Assembly (NCBI GenBank): GCA_964019335.1
Contig: OZ025713.1
Coordinates: 310,001-374,000 of the forward strand
Direction: 5' to 3'
From: Diplonema japonicum
Lineage: Eukaryota; Euglenozoa; Diplonemea; Diplonemida; Diplonemidae
Length of the DNA stretch: 64,000 nt
Shown: positions 25,062 to 33,291 of the stretch, piece after piece
Position numbering within the stretch: position 1 is the first letter of the stretch
How the letters are laid out: each line of letters starts with the position of its first letter
Position numbers and translations under genes: made by a program
Notes under the pieces: generated by a model
What the model saw: the letters and a program-made list of their open reading frames with translations, nothing else
What the model was told of the DNA's origin: nothing
Database searches by the model: none

Positions 25062-28000
25062 TCATGGCAATGCCCAAACCTCTTGCTGAGGGCTCGTCTT
25101 TCCGTCCCCATCTATCCAAGAGCTTTCTGCCCCTGTAGAGGGTATCTTCAAATTCCCAGACCAAATCTGTGCAACCAAGACACGGACATACTCAATATAC
25201 CACCCATCAGGCCCCCCATTCACAATTGTAATCGAGACTACATCAGAAACGGGTTTCGGGCTATCAGCAACGACCAGATTATGGACTGCTCCTATCCCAA
25301 TGGGGGTCACGGTGGCCCCAGAGTACGCAGACCCGTCCGAGAAAGTTAGAATAGTTGTGAATGTGTTTTTAGAATCAGCGTACCTTACATTCTTGGTCTT
25401 GATCTGATAGGACACGGTGTCGGTGCCTCCAGGGGTGGTCATCATCATTGGGACGTTCTTTGGGACCCATGTCACTACCTGTTGGCCGGCAGCATTTTTA
25501 ATCCACGAAGACTGTGCTGAGGTTCCTTTGACGGTGAGCCTTTCCAGGTTAGCCTCGATGTACTCAATCTGCCATCCGTTGCTTCCTCCGTTGTGCACCA
25601 CGATGGACGACAGCTTTGACACATCGTGTGTGGTGGTGATGAATATGTTCCAAACCTTCCCCAAGCCCACCGGGGTCATCGTTGTGCTTGCAGACACTCC
25701 ACCAAACTCTGCTATTATCGCAAATGTGTTTGAGGAGTCGCTGTATTTCTCCGATGATGTTTTCACGATCAACGCCAAGCCCTGCCCGACATTCGTTCCC
25801 GGTAACGGGTTCGTCATCACAGGGACCGGTGGGTGGTACTCATGCTTCGTTTTCCCCGCTTCATCTTTAATCCACGTGCTTGCCGAGGCCTTCTCTTCCC
25901 ATTCAACCCAACCCATGTTGGTCTCCGCCTCCATTTTCTCAATGATCCACCCGTCCTTGCCGCCTGCTTCTACTCTGATGAACATGATATCGTTCAGTGC
26001 CACTGGTGAGGTTGTGACGGTGTAATAAATCACCGCGGAGGCGCCTTGCGTAGGCTGGATCGTACCAGTGAGGAATTCCCCCGTAGCGTGTACGAAGGTT
26101 ATGGGGAAGAGATTGCTTGATGACGCGTACTTGTTGTTCTCGTTTGTGAACCGGATTTTAACGGTGTTCAGGACAGCGGAGGGGACGGGGGTGGGGGCGG
26201 GGGTTGGGACCGGTGTCGGTGCAGGAGTGTCTGGCACCGTCCACGACCCATCAGCTTCCAACACACACGCAACCCACGCACCGTTAATGTTGATCTCCAA
26301 CTGTGCGATTGTCCACGGATCGAAGTCAACATCATGCGGAGTGATCTTAATGGACCCCACGTCCTCCGCCTCGGAGATGCTCTGATCCGTTGTGAACACA
26401 GTGGCAGCGTTGCTGCGTGGATGCGTGATGTACCCAACCTCAGCTTCAGAACCGGCTTTCGGTTTCACCGTCACCAGGAAGATGTTGTCGGCACCGTCAG
26501 CACCCGTCGTCGCTCTGATCTGAACGGTCGATTTCGGGCGCCGCCTCCATTTCACAGTGGGGTTCTGAGAGGCTTTGATCCATGAACCTTGCTCTCCGGT
26601 GGCGGGGACGTACCATGGGGTGTTGCTGCCTACCTGAACGGCCTCGAGGAACCACCCGTCGCTGCCCCCGTTGACGACTTCAATCTCGATGATCTCGTCC
26701 AACGGGTAAGGGGAGTCGACTAGGAGGATGTCGTTCGACGCCCCCAGCACGTTCGCACCGCTGTACAGCCCGACGTTGCCAAACCGCCCGTTGCGTGTGA
26801 GGTACTTTACCAAAAAGATGTTTTTCGAGTTGTGGTACCGTTCGCTCCCGGTTGTCAGCCTCACGACGACCTCGTGCGAAGGTGGCGGGACCATAGCCTT
26901 GTTCTCCCCTCCAACGTCACTGTTCTCATCCGCGTAGGCTGTCCACGTCTGCCAAGCCCCGTCGACGAGCACTTGTATTGTGAACGTCCACGGCACCGCT
27001 CCGTGCACTATCACCGCAACGAGGTCGCCCTGCTTATGCGGGTCGATCACCACCGAATCTTCCAAGTCCATTCCGTTCGGGGACAGTGAATCAGAAACCG
27101 TGCCCGAGCGGAAGTAAAGAGACAGTTGATACGTTCCTGTCCCGCCCGATTTCGTTGTGAATTTCATAGTTGTTGTCACAGCGGGGACTGGTGTGGGAAC
27201 CGGTGTTGGGATAGGCGTAGGAACAGGTGTAGGTCCAGGCGTTGGGATTGGTGTTGGAGCCGGTGTTGGCTGAGGGGTCCAGTTCACATCTTCCACGCAT
27301 TCCCATGAGACGGTGAAGCCTCTTGCTGGGTAGATCTCGTCGGACGTCAGTTTCAGTAAAACGTCACCCTCCACGGACGTGGGGAGAGACGCGGTCGATG
27401 TCCCGGTGAACTTTCTCCCATCGACATAAAGATAGTCGTAACCCGACTCCATGTCAAGCAGCGTCCATTTAAGAGCCACGGTCCCGTGGCAACGTACTAA
27501 AAAGCAGGTCTTCTCGTAAATCTTGTACAACCCGGGCCCTTCCGGGTAGTCGATGGTGCCCTGCTTTCCCTCTTCGTAACGCTCGTACTTCTCGTAGCAG
27601 TTGTTTTCGGAAGGTTTGTACCCGGGGTAAGGTAGGTCGGTGATCACAGAGGGTACGCTCATCAAATTACACGGGATGTGCAGCAAAAGGTTCGGCGAAT
27701 CAGAGTGCAGCATCAGAATGGCGTTTGGAAGAGCGCGGTTTAACAACCAGTCGAGGACCTGTCTGTGGGTACCTGAAGGGTTTGATGTAAGGTACGCGAT
27801 GACCGCCCCGGCAGCATGAGGGGACGCCATAGAAGTGCCGGACATGAACTTGAAAGCTGTGTGTGAAGCACTTGAAGCAGCTTGAATATCGACGCCAGGG
27901 GCAAGGAGATCAACACAACTCCCGTGGTTAGACTTTGCCCACTCGTAGTCTGTCGCTACGTTGTTGTCTAGCCTCAAGCCCGTGGCTGCCACCGCGATGA

Positions 28001-28907
28001 CATGGTCGGACGATGCCGGGCTGTAGTTGCAAGCGTCCCCTCCATCGTTGCCTGCTGCGACGACTGAGATGACACCCACGTCCGAAGCCGCTTCTAGAGC
28101 AGCATTCAAAGCGGTTGACTTCGTACCACCAAGCGATAGGTTTATAACAGATGCCTTCCCCGCGTTCAGGTTCGTGACAACCCATTCCAACCCAGCGATG
28201 ATGTCCGCGTACGAGCCGGCTCCCTTCTTGTTCAACACCTTTACTGCAATCACATGTGCTGCCTTTGCCACACCGTATGTCAATCCTGCTGCGGTTCCTG
28301 CCACGTGGGTTCCATGCCCGTAAATATCGTTGTTACCTTCGGAAGGGTATCTGTTCAGCCCCCACGAACACCTTCCTGTGAATTCAACGTGGTCGCAGTC
28401 GATTCCTGAGTCCACCACGTATAGGTCGACGTTTGTACCCCATGCTTTGTTGTGTGCGAAACCCTTTGCCCAGCTTGGTCTTGGCGAGATTAAACGGTCT
28501 AACCCCCACCACGATGAGGAGATTTGCGTGTCTCCGCACCATAGTGTGTCCACTGTGCTGGCGTGGGCGATTTGATTGCACTCGATCTCGTCGATAACAT
28601 CGGTGTGGTGCTCCAGGAGGTGCTCTCTTGCTCTGTCGGAAAGTTGTACCGTGAGTGCTCTGAACTTCTTCCCGACCCTCAGCCGGGACTTCACGATGTC
28701 CGCACTCGTCATCTGCATCACCATGAGGTCCGGGTGGGTGAAGTGTGAGCACTCCTCTGCAAGGTTCCAGAATTCTTCCTCCGTGGCGCCTTGTTTCAAC
28801 AGCACCAGGTAGTCCATGTTGCCCGCACATTCTCCTAATGCTTCAAGCGCCACCGCGACAGTCAGACAGGTCACCGCGGCCCATCGTCCCGCAAAATGCG
28901 TGCGCAT
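25062..28907 (-). CDS. Secreted subtilisin-like protease with CUB-like and PLAT-like repeats
   Basis: A 1281-residue preproprotein. MRTHFAGRWAAVTCLTVAVA is a signal peptide (start at 28907; the 23 upstream codons are leader). About 30-120 resembles an inhibitor-I9 propeptide. About 150-400 is a proteinase-K/subtilisin S8 domain with D166 (VVDSGID), H198 (GHGTHVAG), oxyanion N287 (AAGNDG) and S359 (SGTSMASP), so predicted active. A CUB-like module follows (YDYLYVDG, LTSDEIYPARGFTVSWEC). A PT-rich linker (TPAPTPIPTPGPTPVP) leads to a long C-terminal region with four beta-sandwich repeats marked by (N/A)GGxDGWxIE, reminiscent of PLAT/LH2 domains. No TM anchor, so probably secreted for extracellular proteolysis of bound substrates. 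On the sense strand an oligo(A), TTACAG and a C-rich tract precede the ATG. Confidence 0.9.
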   Translation of the reverse strand: MRTHFAGRWAAVTCLTVAVALEALGECAGNMDYLVLLKQGATEEEFWNLAEECSHFTHPDLMVMQMTSADIVKSRLRVGKKFRALTVQLSDRAREHLLEHHTDVIDEIECNQIAHASTVDTLWCGDTQISSSWWGLDRLISPRPSWAKGFAHNKAWGTNVDLYVVDSGIDCDHVEFTGRCSWGLNRYPSEGNNDIYGHGTHVAGTAAGLTYGVAKAAHVIAVKVLNKKGAGSYADIIAGLEWVVTNLNAGKASVINLSLGGTKSTALNAALEAASDVGVISVVAAGNDGGDACNYSPASSDHVIAVAATGLRLDNNVATDYEWAKSNHGSCVDLLAPGVDIQAASSASHTAFKFMSGTSMASPHAAGAVIAYLTSNPSGTHRQVLDWLLNRALPNAILMLHSDSPNLLLHIPCNLMSVPSVITDLPYPGYKPSENNCYEKYERYEEGKQGTIDYPEGPGLYKIYEKTCFLVRCHGTVALKWTLLDMESGYDYLYVDGRKFTGTSTASLPTSVEGDVLLKLTSDEIYPARGFTVSWECVEDVNWTPQPTPAPTPIPTPGPTPVPTPIPTPVPTPVPAVTTTMKFTTKSGGTGTYQLSLYFRSGTVSDSLSPNGMDLEDSVVIDPHKQGDLVAVIVHGAVPWTFTIQVLVDGAWQTWTAYADENSDVGGENKAMVPPPSHEVVVRLTTGSERYHNSKNIFLVKYLTRNGRFGNVGLYSGANVLGASNDILLVDSPYPLDEIIEIEVVNGGSDGWFLEAVQVGSNTPWYVPATGEQGSWIKASQNPTVKWRRRPKSTVQIRATTGADGADNIFLVTVKPKAGSEAEVGYITHPRSNAATVFTTDQSISEAEDVGSIKITPHDVDFDPWTIAQLEININGAWVACVLEADGSWTVPDTPAPTPVPTPAPTPVPSAVLNTVKIRFTNENNKYASSSNLFPITFVHATGEFLTGTIQPTQGASAVIYYTVTTSPVALNDIMFIRVEAGGKDGWIIEKMEAETNMGWVEWEEKASASTWIKDEAGKTKHEYHPPVPVMTNPLPGTNVGQGLALIVKTSSEKYSDSSNTFAIIAEFGGVSASTTMTPVGLGKVWNIFITTTHDVSKLSSIVVHNGGSNGWQIEYIEANLERLTVKGTSAQSSWIKNAAGQQVVTWVPKNVPMMMTTPGGTDTVSYQIKTKNVRYADSKNTFTTILTFSDGSAYSGATVTPIGIGAVHNLVVADSPKPVSDVVSITIVNGGPDGWYIEYVRVLVAQIWSGNLKIPSTGAESSWIDGDGKTSPQQEVWALP

Positions 28908-29942
28908 TTCAAAGGGAGGGGCCGGGGGTGGGGGGTTTAATTTCCTGTAATTTCTTTTTTTTTTTTGCTCTCTCATTTAAAGCAGATAAATAATGTAAAA
29001 AATCACGGGTGGGGAGAGGTTTAGCGCGGGGGGGGGGGAGGGGGGAGGGATGGGGAGTAGTATAATTACAACAAAAGAAAAGCAAAAAAGGGGAAAAAAA
29101 GGCGATGTTTAAGAAATCCCACATGAGGACCACCGTCTTTATGGAGCCTTGCTTTCGTTCCTCGACGGATACCCAGTGTTTTACACAGAAGGCTGATGCG
29201 GTCCCTCTTCAGACTGGTCTTCAGCTCTTATAGCCTGTCCTGCCACAAACTGCATGTGTACAAAGAAAACAAAACCAAACTACTCTTTTAAGGTATGCGT
29301 TTTGCGCTCCACCTGGAAAACAAAAAAAGAAGGAATAAATTGGATATGCAGCTTGCCTACGCCTGCGCTGCCCCTTGGGATGATGGGGAAGAAAAATAGG
29401 AGGGGGGGGGGGGGGGGGGGGGGGGNNNNNNNNNNNNNNNNNNNNNNNNNNNNNNNNNNNNNNNNNNNNNNNNNNNNNNNNNNNNNNNNNNNNNNNNNNN
29501 NNNNNNNNNNNNNNNNNNNNNNNNNNNNNNNNNNNNNNNNNNNNNNNNNNNNNNNNNNNNNNNNNNNNNNNNNNNNNNNNNNNNNNNNNNNNNNNNNNNN
29601 NNNNNNNNNNNNNNNNNNNNNNNNNAAGCCCTTCACAACGGAGGCGTGACTCAGCCCAGTTGGGGTCTCGCAGTGGTATTTCTAAGAGTCTAAATAAGAA
29701 TATAGCCAGTTTGAGCCGCCATAACAACAGCAGACAGGATCACATAAGCGAAGCTGCTGACTGAAGAGGCGACAGCGCTTGGAACGCGACCCTGGGTCAG
29801 GCCCTCTGGAATTGAGAAACTGAGGGGACCGAATTTAAGCATTTGTAGAACATAGGGGTTCTGAAGACTTGGGCTCCGATGTTGTGAGGTTTATGAAATC
29901 TTGGGAGAGAGAGGACAGGTAAGAAGTTTGATTCCGGAAAAA

Positions 29943-29976
<34 letters not shown>

Positions 29977-30725
29977 GTGAGAAGAAGTTTGTATGTGCTA
30001 CCATGCCATACTCTTTTTTGGTGTCAGAGATTTCACTGTGGAAACAGAGGAAATTTCTTCTTTTTTTTATTTTAATTTTTATTTTTTTTATACCGGATTT
30101 GTACTTTAATTGTTATGTGAAAAATCCCAAATTGGGCAAAAAATTCGAAAAAGGTACATAATATTTACAGAACACCATTAAAACAGAACATAAAAATCAC
30201 AAAAATAAAACAAATCCCAGAAAATATCCCTAAAAATAAAAAATCCCAAGACAAAAACAAAATACCCCCCAGCCGGGGAGGGGGGGTGGTATTACCGCAA
30301 TTCTAGTTCACTATTGCCCAGTCCTGCACGTAAAGCACACCACATAGTCGCAGGACGGGCAGACCCTCCCGCGGGTGCTCATGTCATGCTCACCAGAGCA
30401 TTCCGTGCACTACCACACTAGTCTCTTTTCTAACCTGCTTGAGGGTTGCGCTGCAGTTGGGGCAGGGCACCCTCGTCACGTTGTTCGTTCGCTGGCTTGG
30501 GGTCACTTGGCTTGGTGCCGCTGCTTGGCTTGGGGCTGAGGCTTCTTGGTCAGGCATTTCTTCTTCTTCTGCTTCTTCGTCAGAAGAAGGCGCATCAGAA
30601 ATGGCCTCTATGTCGAGGTGCCCAGCCTGCTGAACATCTCAGTGATCTCAATGTCCGGGTCTTCGGGTGCTGGTTCCGTGTCGACTGACAGTCCCAATGG
30701 CTCCAATGGATCAATCTCCATCGGG
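28908..30725. other. Spacer with assembly gap
   Basis: Homopolymer-rich sequence, the N gap and G runs of ~23 (29403-29425) and ~27 (29951-29977). From 30090 it enters a TIR-bounded element. No intact gene. The zinc-binding residue patterns on the minus strand at 30300-30500 belong to the decayed element gene. Confidence 0.6.
29426..29625. other. Assembly gap (200 Ns)
   Basis: Exactly 200 Ns, directly after a run of about 23 G. The round length implies a gap of unknown true size, most likely caused by the poly(G) run. Confidence 0.97.
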
Positions 30726-31478
30726 TCAACTCCTGCATCTGCACCCAGCTTCTCGAACCAGCTCGACCTCGGAAGGCGGGGGCGGAGGGCCAGGCGAGGG
30801 CGCAGGAACGTCCTCAGTGGGCAGGGTCACGGATGCAGACCCGGGTGGGAGATCGTTAAAAAGGTAAGCGAACCCTGCCCGGATTGTTAGCTTGCGGTAA
30901 GCCTCGACACCCCAGGCAAGAACAAAAGGACGCATAATCTTTGTCCTTTTGTCAACCTCTAGCATTGCTGATTTTGCAATCTGTGAAGGTGTCGGGGCAG
31001 CAGGGGAGGCCACGGGGTTGGCAACAGAAGCAACGGGACCGACAACAGAAACCACAGGACCGGCAACAACAGAAGCACCAGGCGCGGCAACAGGACTAAC
31101 GGGAACAGAAGCACCAGGCGCGGCAACAGGACTAACGGGAACAGAAGCCGGACCAACAGCAGCAAGAAGGGCTTCTCTTCTGTGTCTTTTCCGCTCTTTC
31201 TTTATCTGGGCCTTCAGGGCGTCCGCGTACCTTGTTTTGAAAATGGAAACCAAAAAGTAGATCTTACACCACTCTGGTACACCACAGACGTGGCTTTGAT
31301 TTTAGTGGGGCCTGTCCTGGGGGGGGGTCAGGCCAACAATAATAAAAATAGTTTTTTGTATTGTTCTGTAAAAAGACACAAGTTGGGTCCAAAATCCGAA
31401 AAAGGTACATAATTTATACAGTACACTAAATCCCCAGACCATTATTAAAACTGAACAATATAAATACAAATCCGGTAT
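30090..31478. mobile_element. Element with 14-bp perfect TIRs and decayed gene
   Basis: ATACCGGATTTGTA at 30090-30103 and its exact complement at 31465-31478 bound ~1.39 kb. Weaker inverted similarity continues for about ten more bases. Near each end lies a directly repeated ~60-bp sequence sharing CGAAAAAGGTACATAAT (about 30130-30190 and 31375-31435). The interior carries the minus-strand gene remnant at 30290-31253. Flanks are T-rich, so a target duplication cannot be judged. Superfamily not assigned. Confidence 0.5.
30290..31253 (-). pseudogene. Frameshifted gene of unknown function inside TIR element
   Basis: The first 175 codons (31253-30726) are open: a basic N terminus (YADALKAQIKKERKRHRREA), Ala/Pro/Val repeats (SVPVSPVAAPGA, twice) and VLAWGVEAYRKLTIRAGFAY. 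Coding character then continues in shifted frames: an acidic stretch (VDPMEIDPLEPLG), then SSDEEAEEEEMPDQEAS, VPCPNCSATLKQV, and finally a cysteine cluster (CPSCDYVVCFTC) near 30310-30400. At least two frameshifts and a stop separate these. The C-terminal Cys pairs suggest a zinc ribbon. Probably an old element-encoded protein; no transposase signature was found. Confidence 0.5.
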
Positions 31479-32457
31479 CTCTTTTTTTTTTTTTTTTTTT
31501 TTTTCAAGTACTGTAAAACGAATAATGTCGGACGGAAAAACTCTCGGACAGAAAAACTCCCGGACACCAAAAAAACCCGGACATTTTTCCGTCCGGGAGT
31601 TTTTCTGGGGTAACAGCTCCCACCACGTTTGCCTGGAAGGGCTTTATTCCTTGTGCAGAGCCAAAATGTTTACCCTGCGTGGCAGTTTGAATTTTTCTTC
31701 CCCTTTCAATGCACCAACAAACAGCACCCACGGGATCTTTAACTTCTACTTCTTTCGTTAAATTAACCAGTTCGACTACCCAAGGCACGTTGAGCAGCTG
31801 GCTTGTGAGGGGCCCAACTTTGGTGCTGACACCCCCGGCCAGCTCACCCCCGAGAGGTGGAGATAAACTCCTTACACCGGGCCGAGAAGGCCAGTACAAA
31901 CCCCCGAAAGCAGCTTGGCGGCCTCTGCCTCGGTCAGAAGACGGCAGCAACAGGTTCAACAGAGCCCCCAGTTTCTTCCAGACGGAAATACTGGACGTTG
32001 CTATTCACCCTACCACACCCTGGCCGCCGCGACGCCGTGATAGCAGCGTATCGCCCAATACGGGATTTAGCATCCTTCGGGGGCTGAAAGGTTTTTGCTT
32101 GAGTCGATAGGTAAAACGGGCTTGGCGAGCTTATCCCAGCACAACAAATATGCACCTATGCAGAAGGGCTGCTGTGCGCCAATCCAGCCCGAAAGACAAA
32201 CCTGGCAGACTTTGGTGGAGCACTGTCCTTTTCCACTGACTAGGCTGACAAAACTGACAGACAAAAGCCGCAAGCCACCTCCGGAAAGCCCGGAAACGAG
32301 AAGGACAACGAGAAGGCACGCTGTTTCACCATGGAATTCAGGTCCATAATCGACACCCATAAAGTAAGGCCGGAATTGGTCTGGAATACAGGGTTAAAAC
32401 TAAAACGAAAAGGGGTGCTAAGGTCGTAAAAGTCCGTGGCTTGGGGGACAAAACGGG
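31254..32457. other. Decayed repeat region
   Basis: Contains the right end of the TIR element, the second foldback element (31509-31610) and a stretch with weak minus-strand coding character (about 31620-31960, for example VVELVNLTKEVEVKDPVGAV) that I cannot assign. No intact gene. Confidence 0.5.
31509..31610. repeat. TCGGACGG foldback element, copy 2
   Basis: Same layout as 16574-16660, with a 14-bp perfect stem (AAAAACTCCCGGAC and its complement). It has an extra tandem CTCGGACAGAAAAA-like unit. Both copies continue with a similar CAGCTCC a few bases later. Confidence 0.82.
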
Positions 32458-33096
32458 CTATAACCATCGCAGCTTTCCCATCCATTCCAGTAGTGGTTCC
32501 CCGAATTGCTCCAGCAGTCCCACCACTGTCCCCAGCTGTGCTGTCGTCGGTACCAGGGTCACTTTGCCTGTCACTTCCCGCTCCCATGGTAGCTTCTTGT
32601 TGCCGCCTTCTGCCTGCATCAGCCCTTCGTCCCGCTTTTCTACCACCATTGCCAGGTATCGCTGCAGCTTCTCTAGGTGTTCGAACCCGTTCCCCCTTGG
32701 TAGGATGGCATGCAGCTCGAGGCAGAGCGGCCATCCCGTCCTGTCGCGCAGTGGTTCCATCTCCTCCCGTATCAGCTCCTCTCGTGCTGGCGGGCACTCG
32801 TACAGCTGGTGGCGTAGCAGTGTTACTGTGTCCGCATGCTTGGTCGGGCAGAGGTCACATTCAAATCCCGACTCGTCTTGTCCTTCATGCGCCGCTGGCT
32901 CGTCTTGATCTTCCTCTTCTTCGCTCCGTCCCTCGGACTCGCCGTCCTCATTCGTGGGGGGTACACACTTTGGTCCTGCTTTGGCATACGGACTTAGGTA
33001 GGGGATCCCTCCCGCAATTACCCTCTTGATACAGAAAGCTAGATGGCGATCTTTAGCTGTCCTCCAGAGGTCATTCGTTTTGGGATCTGCTCCTTC

Positions 33097-33099
<3 letters not shown>
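32458..33099 (-). pseudogene. C2H2-finger fragment, possibly retroelement C terminus
   Basis: A 213-codon open stretch without an ATG. Key part: DRHLAFCIKRVIAGGIPYLS, an acidic linker, then FECDLCPTKHADTVTLLRHQ ending in an LYECP-type motif, a C-x2-C-x(~12)-H-x(4-5)-C pattern. Non-LTR retrotransposon reverse transcriptases often end in such a CCHC finger after a short helical region, so this may be a 5'-truncated C-terminal piece (inference, weak). Upstream on the sense strand is a T run of ~29. No catalytic YxDD region is present in the window. Confidence 0.4.
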
Positions 33100-33129
<30 letters not shown>

Positions 33130-33291
33130 ATTCTGTTAACTGAATCGTCCAATACTTCCTATAAAAAAAAAAGAGTAGGTGAAAACGGCTCGCACAATCA
33201 AATTTTCTCCCTCTCATGATCCGGTGTCAATTCTTGTTGAGATCTGAGAAGATAACGGACTGTGGGGGGTTAAGGGGGAAAAACAACTTTC

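Noticed and set aside
32240-33029. Overlapping ORFs on both strands (plus 32436-33029, minus 32240-32797)
   Set aside because: Arg/Ser/Pro-rich shadow translations of the minus-strand C2H2-finger fragment.
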